Assembly (NCBI GenBank): GCA_016708435.1 | Contig: JADJFV010000008.1 | Coordinates: 133,501-197,500 of the forward strand | Direction of reading: 5' to 3' | DNA length: 64,000 nucleotides | Source: Leptospiraceae bacterium | GTDB lineage: Bacteria; Spirochaetota; Leptospiria; Leptospirales; Leptospiraceae | Part shown: positions 56,747 to 64,000 of the stretch, one piece after another | Layout of the letters: each line of letters starts with the position of its first letter | Position numbering within the stretch: the first letter of the stretch is position 1 | Notes under the pieces: model-generated | Database searches by the model: none | What the model was told of the DNA's origin: nothing | The model's input: the letters and a program-made list of their open reading frames with translations, nothing else | Program-made: the position numbers and the translations under genes

Positions 56747-57406
56747 TTGCCATTAAATTTGGGCTATTCAGTATTAGCCTTGATGCCTTTACTTTTAGAT
56801 AAATCCCCTGACCCAAAAAAAGCAGAAAAAACAATGGGTTCTTCGACCAAGTTGTTATTACCTGTTAGCCTATTTTTCACTTGCTTGCTACTAGTGATCG
56901 TTGCTTCTTTTCAAAATTCGAGTAAAACAGATGAAGAAAAATTAGAAGAACTGCAAGCTAAGATTGAAAAACGTGTCCCCCTACAAAAATTTGAGAAGGA
57001 AGCTTATTGTGAATTACTTTGGAAAGTTAAACAGATTAATTTATGTGCTTGCAAAAAGAATTTTATCAAGGATATTGGGAGTCTGACAGGGTATGACATA
57101 CAAGATTCTGATTTAGATTGGCGTGATTCTGGAAAAACTTTCGATGAAGCTCTACAAGAAGCATTTAGAAGAACGGGAGTTCCAAAAGAACAATTTGAGG
57201 CAAAGGAATGGGGACTTGATTTGAATGGAAAGTCTGGAGTTGTGAAATGGGAAGGTCCCGGTGGCGCAGAAGTAAGTGTAGACGCGCCGCATACAACTTT
57301 TGGTCCCGATGTATTTCACATTGGTTTTCAATCGCGTGGTAAGAAAGATCAGGTTTCAGGTCATATCTTTTTAGATTGTGTTCCCTATTTTAGGAAAAAA
57401 CCATGA
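56747..57406 (+). CDS. membrane-anchored polymorphic toxin, type-47-like C-terminal domain
   Basis: 219 residues if the TTG at 56747 is used; ATG at 56783 or 56834 is also possible and no ribosome site decides. A membrane anchor lies at about 36-53. The C-terminal domain (about 115-215) reads DLDWRDSGKTFDEALQEAFR, RTGVPKEQFEAKEWGLDLNG, then AEVSVDAPHTTFGPDVFHIG and VSGHIFLDCVPYFR. It matches my memory of the polymorphic toxin type 47 (predicted RNase) family. Such domains are normally at the end of large Rhs or adhesin proteins; here it is a short stand-alone protein. The next gene overlaps by 4 bp. Confidence 0.65.
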   Translation: MPLNLGYSVLALMPLLLDKSPDPKKAEKTMGSSTKLLLPVSLFFTCLLLVIVASFQNSSKTDEEKLEELQAKIEKRVPLQKFEKEAYCELLWKVKQINLCACKKNFIKDIGSLTGYDIQDSDLDWRDSGKTFDEALQEAFRRTGVPKEQFEAKEWGLDLNGKSGVVKWEGPGGAEVSVDAPHTTFGPDVFHIGFQSRGKKDQVSGHIFLDCVPYFRKKP

Positions 57407-57885
57407 GAAATTTCGTAAGAGAAAGTATTGAAGAAGCACTAGAGGCTACTGGCTATAAACTGGAAGAACTGTCACCTCTTGAATCTATATTTCTTCGAAA
57501 TAAAGTTTCTAATAAATTTACGAATAAGGAAGAGACTGACTCTTTATTTTGGGAATCCCTAACAAATAGTTTTGATATTCGAGACAAAGATGCTTGGAAA
57601 TGGTTGGATGAATTTATTCAACTGAAAGAGTTTTATTTATACTTTGATAAATCAAGCGATTCAACAGTGTATATTTTTCCAGAGAATCAATCCTTTACTA
57701 AATTTCTTTCTGAATTTCCGGGATATGTTTTTTATATCACGAACGAAAATTTAGATTTCCTAATTTGCTTTAATGATAGTCATTATCTAATAGCTCTAGG
57801 CACTGCTGAATCTTGGCTTCGTAATAAAACTATCGAACTTTCTAAATCCGGTTGGGTCGATATGGATGGACGAAGTTTTCCGTAA
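57403..57885 (+). CDS. candidate immunity protein for the preceding toxin
   Basis: 160 residues, soluble and acidic. It overlaps the toxin gene by 4 bp. The order toxin then immunity is typical. The middle SKSDST-like patch (LYFDKSSDSTVYIF) and a C-terminal HYLIALGTAESWLRNK do not identify a family for me. Function inferred from position. Confidence 0.6.
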   Translation: MRNFVRESIEEALEATGYKLEELSPLESIFLRNKVSNKFTNKEETDSLFWESLTNSFDIRDKDAWKWLDEFIQLKEFYLYFDKSSDSTVYIFPENQSFTKFLSEFPGYVFYITNENLDFLICFNDSHYLIALGTAESWLRNKTIELSKSGWVDMDGRSFP

Positions 57886-57906
57886 TCCCTTTCGATTAAT
57901 CTAATT

Positions 57907-59309
57907 ATGCCTTCTAAAATCCTCATCTTATTTCTACTCTTCCTACTCCAAGCAAGTTGCCTCCTTCGGGATAATGGCTCTTTGCCTGAGTTGTTGATAT
58001 TAAGGGAGTTGGGGAAGAAGGTGGATTCTGGAAATATAAATATCGTTACACCTACGGTTACAAATTATACAATAGGAGGCACTGTTACCCAACTTGCCTC
58101 TGGGAGAACCTTCGTTATACAAAACAATGGAGTAGATGACCTGACTATTTCGGCTAACGGTTCCTATACGTTCAAAACAAGCATTGCGGATAAAACTGCT
58201 TATGCTGTAAGCATACTAACACAGCCGATAAATCAAATCTGTGTGCTTGCAAATGACTCCGGCACTCTCGCAGGAGCAAACATAACTAACGTTGACATAA
58301 CCTGCACTAAAGGAGAATTACTAAGCGGAACGGTTGTCAATCCGCTTACTTTAACAGGAGGAGTGACTACCTTAAATGGTTCTCCTTGCGCCGCTGAAAC
58401 ATCAGGTTGTTCCATTGTTACCGGCTACGCTGATTCTACCTCACCAGACTCAGTAAAATACAATGGTGGACAAGGATTGACAACTGATGGATTAAATTTA
58501 TATGTAGCTGATCAATATAATCATCGAATTCGTAAAGTAGTAATTGCTACAGGTGTGACAACTACTCTAGCTGGAAGTGGAATACAAGGCTTCTTAGATG
58601 GAACAGGCACCTCGGCTAAGCTTGATAATCCGCGTTATATTACTACCGATGGAACTTATATTTATCTTTCTGATTCTTCAAACGATAGCGTTCGTAGAAT
58701 AGATATAACAACTGGTGTTGTGAAAACGATTGTGACAAATTCTTCCCTTCTGAATGATCCGAGGGGACTCGTAGTATACAATAATATATTATATGTTCTT
58801 AACAATAATTCGGACAGGCTAAGACAGATTGATCTTTCTACAAATACAGTTTCCACAATTACTACAACGGGAGTAAGTTTCAGCACTCCTAGAAATATGA
58901 CAATACTAGGAACAGACCTTTATATCGCAGATTCAGGTGCAGATGAAATTTTAAAAACAACAATTGGAAGTTGGGTGCTTACATCTTTCGTTGGAAGTAG
59001 TGCTGGTTATTTCGATTCGGTGACGGGAAACTTGGCTAAATTTAAAGATTTGGAAGGAATGACTACTGATGGAAGCAGTCTTTATATAGCGGATACAGGT
59101 AACCATAATATCAGAAAAATAGCAGTGCCTGGCGGTGTTGTAGTACAACCTTAGCTGGACAAACGTTAGCTTCTGCAAGCAACTCAGGATACACAAATTC
59201 ATCTACCTATACAACGGCAAGATTCAAATCTCCAAAAGGTATTACGTCTGACGGTTTAAATCTATATATATTTGATACTGGTAATAATGCAATTCGTAAG
59301 ATACAGTAG
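57907..59309 (+). CDS. NHL-repeat lipoprotein, one frameshift near the end
   Basis: About 467 residues. The signal peptide ends in a spirochaete-type lipobox (LLQASC, Cys18), so it is predicted to be a lipoprotein. After a beta domain (about 55-140), NHL repeats follow: GLNLYVADQYNHRIRKV, YIYLSDSSNDSVRRID, ILYVLNNNSDRLRQID, DLYIADSGADEIL, SLYIADTGNHNIRKI. The frame breaks near 59145 and resumes as GQTLASASNSGY to a last repeat NLYIFDTGNNAIRKIQ. NHL propellers bind proteins or nucleic acid. Common in spirochaete lipoproteins. Confidence 0.78.
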
Positions 59310-59843
59310 TTATCATTCAATTCAATGGCCTGTAAAATTTCTGGAATGACAATCTCTCAAACCGCCTAATTCTAATAATCCGCACAATCAATGAAATATC
59401 TAATCAAGAACCTATTTACAATTATCCTTTCTGCTAAAAACTACTTGTCAAAGATATATGTATTAATTTTATATTATTATGCGCTCCTTTCTTAATAAAT
59501 TCGATACAAATCCACAAATACAAACGCCATTATCCCCAAAACAAAATCCGAGAAATAACTCTTTCCTCATTGGAATTATCGTATTTATAAGTCCTCAAGC
59601 AAATATAATTGTAAATTTTCTTAGACATGATTTACATGATTTACATGATAAAACGTAAAATCCTGTTAATCCTGTCAAAAATTTCTTTTATTATGCTATT
59701 ACAAATACTTTTGCTTCATTACTTAGTAATCTCGATTTCTTTTTTTACAATCTTAAACTATGATCCGAGTAATCCGAATGAGCTGATGACTAAACCAAAA
59801 TAAAAGGCTTGCTTGATTTATAAATTAGAAATAAAATAGAATT
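59310..59843. other. intergenic region, repeat fragment, no gene seen
   Basis: 534 bp. It contains three GATTTACAT-like tandem units near 59.63 kb and AATCCTGTTAATCCTGTC at about 59.66 kb, the same motif family as the element between hsdM and hsdS. No open frame with coding character. Confidence 0.5.
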
Positions 59844-60095
59844 ATGGAACTCACATTACGAATACCACAAGAAGTATGGATGGCACTTAAATTACCAGAC
59901 CAAGATATGGAGAATGTTTTACTTTTAGAATTATCCATATCTTTATATGAAAGAAAAATATTATCCTTTGGTAAATCTAGAGAACTATCAGGTCTATCGA
60001 AATGGCAATTTCATGAAGAGCTAGGAAAACGCAAAATTGAGCGTCATTATGATTTAGTCGCCTTTGACGAAGATTTAAAGTATGGACTCAGTTAA
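59844..60095 (+). CDS. UPF0175 family protein, orphan antitoxin
   Basis: 83 residues. MELTLRIPQEVWMALKLPDQ with SISLYERKILSFGKSRELSG and LSKWQFHEELGKRKI fits UPF0175, small DNA-binding antitoxins that pair with PIN toxins. Here no PIN gene follows, so it may be a leftover or act elsewhere. Unlike the copy at 39509, it is unbroken. Confidence 0.75.
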   Translation: MELTLRIPQEVWMALKLPDQDMENVLLLELSISLYERKILSFGKSRELSGLSKWQFHEELGKRKIERHYDLVAFDEDLKYGLS

Positions 60096-60301
60096 AGTCG
60101 TTAGTAATTCCTCTCCACTTACGTCCTACTTTCATTGACACTAATTTTATAATTTAATTTAAATGTTATGAATGAGAAAAACAGCGTTGATTGTCCATTT
60201 AGGGATTAATCTCCATTTGCCTCTCCGAAACCAAGCATAGAGTCTTGCTAATGACAGAATTTCATAGTTGACAGTGAAATTGGATTTAAAAAACTCTTAT
60301 T

Positions 60302-61094
60302 ATGAATTATATAAAAACCAATAGAAAGAAAACTTTACTCGTAAGCATTTTTATTCTAAGCTTATTATTTATCTGGATACTTCCAATAGCGGCTAATGAC
60401 GTATTATACGGAACTGTGGCTAAAGTAAAATACTTAATGGGAGATTATCCGCGCGAAGGTAATCTAAAAGTCTTTACAAATAAAATTGAAAAGAATACCC
60501 ATACGCTACGCGAAGATACGATTGTTGCTTTGAACAAAATGATAGAAGCCTATGATCGCGATAGAGAAGGAAAGAGTAAGCAGCACATTTTTATCGTATC
60601 GGCTCATCGTAGTTATGCAGATCAAAAAAGTATTTGGGAACAAAAATACAAAGGCACTCGTAAGATGAGAGAGTCAGTGGAAGGAAAAACTCCCGAGCAA
60701 ATTATTAAGTTGATTCTTGAATATTCTAGTGCACCTGGAACTTCTCGTCATCATTGGGGGACCGATATGGATATTAACGCATTGCAGAATGATTACTTTA
60801 GTGGAAAGGGAAATGGTGCGTTTTTATATGAGTGGTTACAAAAGAATGCTGCCAAGTTCGGATTTTGTCAGCCTTATAATGAGCTTTCTAAACGCGTAAC
60901 AAAAAGGATACAACGAAGAAAAATGGCATTGGTCGTATGCTCCCGTTGCCAATCAATTACAGAAAGATTGGGAAGAGTCTTTTAAGAAAAAAGAAATAAC
61001 ATTTACAGGAAGATTTTCAGGCTCTGATTTGTTAGGCGATAGACCACTTGAGTATGTAACATCGATTAACCCCGATTGTAAAAATATAAAATAA
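60302..61094 (+). CDS. VanY-like D-alanyl-D-alanine carboxypeptidase, one frameshift
   Basis: About 264 residues. A membrane helix at 10-30 anchors a VanY/LAS-type metallopeptidase. Zinc and active-site motifs: SAHRSYADQK near 101, SAPGTSRHHWGTDMDI near 143 and, after a shift in an A-run at about 60895-60910, EEKWHWSYAPVANQLQ. The remaining end is RFSGSDLLGDRPLEYVTSIN. It would trim peptidoglycan stem peptides in the periplasm. The frameshift sits in CAAAAAGG and may be an error. Confidence 0.82.
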
Positions 61095-61113
61095 GCAAAG
61101 TCAGCGTATCATT

Positions 61114-62835
61114 CTATTTTTGTAGATAGGATGATAACGCTGTATACAATTCTTCTGGCTGAAATGGTTTTGTTAAAAAATTGTCTATTCCTGCTTCAAT
61201 AATTTTTTCTCTCACATCTAACATCACATCCGCAGTCAGAGCTATAATTGGAATATTCCTTTTTTTATTTTCCGCCAAAGAGCGAATAGCCTTTGACGCC
61301 TGGTAGCCATCCATTTCAGGCATTTGTAAATCCATTAAGATTACATCGAAATCTTCCCCTATAACTTTTTCTACAGCAAATCTTCCATTCACTGCAGTCT
61401 GAATATTTACATTCCATTTAGAAAAGAATTTTTCGAGAACTTTTATATTAATCGCATTATCTTCTACGATTAGAATTTTTAATCCCTTTAGATTTCTTTC
61501 TCTGGATTCAATTTTTGTAGATGACTTGATTTGATTTTTAGATTCGGGAATGGCAAGTTTTAATCGGAAAGTAAATTCAGAGCCTTTATTTAATTCGCTT
61601 TTTACTTCGATTTTAGATTCCATTAATTGCAGCAACCGACTAACAATAGTTAGTCCCAATCCAGTTCCTCCATACATTCGGGTAGTCTCTGAATTCGCCT
61701 GTGTAAATTTATCAAAGATAGAATCTAATTTATCTTCGGGAATTCCTATTCCTGAATCCTCAATTGAAAAATCAATATAGGCAAACTTATTATCCAAGTC
61801 AGAAATAGTTCCACTGATTTTAACAAATCCATTTGCTGTAAATTTAATTGCGTTGCTTATTAGATTGGTGAATATTTGTCCTATTCGAATTGGATCTCCT
61901 ACAAGTGAACTTGGAATTTTTTTATCTAATTCAAAAATAATCTCAATACTTTTTTCCTTTGCTTTCAGAGAATGAGAGTGTATCATATTTGCTATCAAAA
62001 ATCGAAGATCGAAATCTATTCTTTCAAAATCAATTTTACCCTCTTCAATTTTACTAATGTCTAGAATGTCATTGATTAAGACAAGGAGCTGATCTGCTGA
62101 AAATTTTAGGATCTTTAAATTTTCCAAATTGGTAGGATTGTTATTTTCTTCTAATAGATGATTTGTGATTCCAATGATAGCATTCATAGGAGTTCGAATC
62201 TCATGACTCATATTGGCAAGAATTTCATTCTTATGTTTGTTTGCTGTCTCGGCTTTTATTTTTTCTGATCGTAAACTCGAAAATAAGTTCTGATTTTTTA
62301 ACGCCAGGTCATTCACCGTTCTATAGATTGCATAGTTCGAAACTAAAATTAATATGAATGCTACGATCATATGTGTAACGGTGAAATGCGAATAGACAGA
62401 AAGTAAATTAACAGCAGGAAGGTAATCAAAATATACCGCAAGTGTAATTACAATGTATAAAACATTTGAAAATAGAAATGCAAATTGTCCTTGTTTTATC
62501 TTTGTGTTCAAGGAGCAAAGTGTGATTGCATAAAAATATCCAGCGACTAAAAATGAATTTACGGTTCCCGTTAAATATATCATATAAGAAATTATACTGA
62601 TATCAATAGCCGGGGGAATAAATTCTAACTTTGGATAAGCGGTTATGTTAATTATTTCAAATTCATATAGAAAAAACCAAAGTAGAGCAAAAAGTAAGAA
62701 TGCTAGACTTACCAAGCCAAGTCGTAAGTCAGAAAATAAATAGGCAGCAATGCTAATTATAATAATCAGTATGATTCTCGCGAGATTTACGAAAGTATAT
62801 TGATTTTGCTTTTTAGAAAGCTTTCCAGTTTCCAT
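61114..62835 (-). CDS. hybrid sensor histidine kinase / response regulator
   Basis: 573 residues. Five or six membrane helices in the first 185 residues, HisKA with NMSHEIRTPMNAIIGI near 208 (phosphorylated His), HATPase with NLISNAIKFTANG near 328 and GTGLGLTIVSRLL near 388, then a receiver with VILMDLQMPEMDG (phosphorylated Asp) and LTADV near the end. The input is a membrane module of unknown signal. No partner regulator gene is adjacent; the output protein is unknown. Confidence 0.9.
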   Translation of the reverse strand: METGKLSKKQNQYTFVNLARIILIIIISIAAYLFSDLRLGLVSLAFLLFALLWFFLYEFEIINITAYPKLEFIPPAIDISIISYMIYLTGTVNSFLVAGYFYAITLCSLNTKIKQGQFAFLFSNVLYIVITLAVYFDYLPAVNLLSVYSHFTVTHMIVAFILILVSNYAIYRTVNDLALKNQNLFSSLRSEKIKAETANKHKNEILANMSHEIRTPMNAIIGITNHLLEENNNPTNLENLKILKFSADQLLVLINDILDISKIEEGKIDFERIDFDLRFLIANMIHSHSLKAKEKSIEIIFELDKKIPSSLVGDPIRIGQIFTNLISNAIKFTANGFVKISGTISDLDNKFAYIDFSIEDSGIGIPEDKLDSIFDKFTQANSETTRMYGGTGLGLTIVSRLLQLMESKIEVKSELNKGSEFTFRLKLAIPESKNQIKSSTKIESRERNLKGLKILIVEDNAINIKVLEKFFSKWNVNIQTAVNGRFAVEKVIGEDFDVILMDLQMPEMDGYQASKAIRSLAENKKRNIPIIALTADVMLDVREKIIEAGIDNFLTKPFQPEELYTALSSYLQK

Positions 62836-62968
62836 ACAGGTGAAATAAAGCTTAATCTGTTTTGATTACCAGTCAAGTTTTAATCTCATCAAGGAGCTAT
62901 AGTATACTCTAAACGTAACCTAAAAAACACGGCTTTCGATCATTCTGGCTAATTCGTGTAAGCCGTGA

Positions 62969-63036
62969 GAACAGTTTAGGTCTATTCAGATTATGCCTGC
63001 GATTGTATTTATCTGAACTTTATATCTAAACTGTTC
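62969..63036. repeat. inverted repeat behind ssb
   Basis: GAACAGTTTAG (62969-62979) and CTAAACTGTTC (63026-63036) are exact 11-bp inverted copies starting 13 bp past the ssb stop. A further CACGGCTT/AAGCCGTG hairpin lies just to the left. No T-run, so terminator function is uncertain. Confidence 0.5.
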
Positions 63037-63048
63037 TTTCTCAAAACT

Positions 63049-63432
63049 TTAAGCTGCTTTTCTTTCTTTAAAATCTCTGTTTTCCTTTCCTGCCTTTTCT
63101 GTGAAACCATCAAAGCGAACAGTAGATGCAATTACCTTCCAGCGTTGTCTACTTGCTCCATCGACTGATTTCCATCTGTCTTGTTTGATGTTTCCTAGAA
63201 TCGTCACCTTTCTTCCTTTCTTTAAAAACTCGGAACAATTCTCTGCTACTTTGTCCCAGGCTTCAATGTCAATGTAAGAAACATCGTTGTTAGCCGCTCC
63301 GCTATCATCATCCTTGTAGTCGTGATTGACTGCAAGACTGAATGTAGATACCTTTTTCCCATTACCAACTGTTTTGATTTCTGGATCAGCAGTTAGGTTG
63401 CCGTCAAGAATCGCGTAAGCTAAATTTCTCAT
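63049..63432 (-). CDS. ssb: single-stranded DNA-binding protein, short C-terminus
   Basis: 127 residues, OB fold: NLAYAILDGNLTADPEIKTV at the N-terminus and the family block FSLAVNHDY, VSYIDIEAWDKVAENCSEFL, KKGRKVTILGNIKQDRWKS. It ends in KENRDFKERKAA rather than the acidic DDDIPF-type tip that recruits repair proteins, so it is an atypical or paralogous SSB. Convergent-free, behind the HIT gene at 122 bp. Confidence 0.88.
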   Translation of the reverse strand: MRNLAYAILDGNLTADPEIKTVGNGKKVSTFSLAVNHDYKDDDSGAANNDVSYIDIEAWDKVAENCSEFLKKGRKVTILGNIKQDRWKSVDGASRQRWKVIASTVRFDGFTEKAGKENRDFKERKAA

Positions 63433-63554
63433 AATTAAAATCTCCTTTCATAGAGCATTTCGCTCTTCTAATGGAATAGGTAAGAAAACGATTTTTATGT
63501 GCGCAATTCTATGAATAAATTACAATAGATTACGTAGTTGAGCTAAAAAAAGAG

Positions 63555-64000
63555 TTAATATTTTTGCTTATCAGGGATAACGCCTCTTACTCCACCTTTA
63601 GGATTGCGAGTATCATTTTTATAGCGAGGGATTACATGTATTTCTAACATGGGAATGACTTGACCGGCTGCTTCTCCATCATTGATTCCGATGTTATAAC
63701 CGTCTGGTTTAAATTCTCTATCCAAGAATGCTTTTACTTTCTCTACCATCTCCCAAAGAGATTGTTTTTCTTCCGGCAAGGCAGAAAAGTAACTGGCAAA
63801 ATTTCGTTTGGGGATTACAAGAATATGCCCTCGATTGACTGGATTTTCATCATAGATAGCATAACTCAAATTATCCTCTAATAATTTTTCTCTTTGTGAA
63901 AGAGAAGACTTTGCTTTCAGTAAACCTGAATTCGATTTGTTCGATGATAGAGACTGAATTTCTTCCGACAAATCATCAAATGCCTCGTCTGCAAAAAACT
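63555..64000 (-). CDS. HIT-family protein with a degraded histidine triad, 5' end outside the window
   Basis: At least 147 residues, open at the right edge: upstream of the candidate TTG at 63971 the frame continues as FFADEAFDDL. The HIT fold is clear: YAIYDENPVNRGHILVIPKR, WEMVEKVKAFLDREFKPDGY with NIGINDGEAAGQVIP, then MLEIHVIPRYKND. The expected H-x-H-x-H is M-x-E-x-H, so the catalytic middle His is replaced by Glu. It may be inactive or regulatory. It precedes ssb on the same strand. Confidence 0.8.
   Translation of the reverse strand, partial: FFADEAFDDLSEEIQSLSSNKSNSGLLKAKSSLSQREKLLEDNLSYAIYDENPVNRGHILVIPKRNFASYFSALPEEKQSLWEMVEKVKAFLDREFKPDGYNIGINDGEAAGQVIPMLEIHVIPRYKNDTRNPKGGVRGVIPDKQKY

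Overview
The window reads as a chromosomal segment of an AT-rich spirochaete of the Leptospira lineage (Leptospiraceae or a close relative). The evidence is an apparent DUF1564 protein (a family I associate with Leptospira), an LpxA with the active-site histidine at position 120, many conserved hypothetical envelope proteins (NHL-repeat lipoprotein, PEGA, IPT/TIG and FecR-type proteins), and frequent TTG/GTG starts. Species cannot be fixed from the sequence alone.

Layout: 1-6.4 kb is housekeeping (partial rtcB, folC, nitroreductase, lpxA-galE). 6.5-15.8 kb is an accessory-looking envelope/protease region. It holds two papain-like (C1) cysteine proteases with very acidic tails, one fused to a TerB-like domain, then a small helical protein, an IPT/TIG membrane protein with a duplicated transmembrane module, a PEGA protein and several small unknown genes. 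15.8-20.3 kb is a minus-strand operon with a Cys-rich protein, RnfC-like and RnfD-like proteins, a PTS EIIA-like protein and two peptide-type ABC permeases. 20.4-26.3 kb has a cellulose-synthase-like GT2 enzyme, a probable toxin remnant with a candidate immunity gene, and an ankyrin plus double CbxX-type AAA+ protein. 26.4-29.4 kb is the proton-translocating transhydrogenase (pntA in two parts, pntB).

31.4-43.5 kb is a defence island. Type I restriction-modification genes (hsdM, hsdS, hsdR) are separated by an unknown gene, two tandem DUF262 (GmrSD-like) proteins, a RhuM-like fragment and a UPF0175/PIN toxin-antitoxin pair. A duplicated hsdS 3' end brackets the first cargo gene. Directly after comes the conserved block rpmH-rnpA-yidD-yidC-jag-mnmE, then malic enzyme and clpS (43.8-50.2 kb). 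50.2-55.4 kb is a minus-strand signalling/envelope cluster (class III cyclase, FecR-type protein, outer-membrane-like protein). 55.6-60.1 kb is again accessory: an 11-bp tandem repeat, a HigBA-like pair, an orphan RHH protein, a polymorphic-toxin/immunity pair, an NHL lipoprotein and an orphan UPF0175 gene. The window ends with a VanY-like peptidase, a hybrid histidine kinase, ssb and a HIT-family gene lacking two of its three triad histidines.

Important caveat: many genes are broken by single-base indels (rnfC, pntA2, pntB, a PilZ gene, hsdM, hsdS, hsdR, both DUF262 genes, yidC, the NHL and VanY genes). yidC is expected to be essential, and several breaks lie in or next to homopolymers. I therefore suspect that many of these are sequence errors, especially in 27.7-31 kb, and I give whole-gene spans with the breaks noted.
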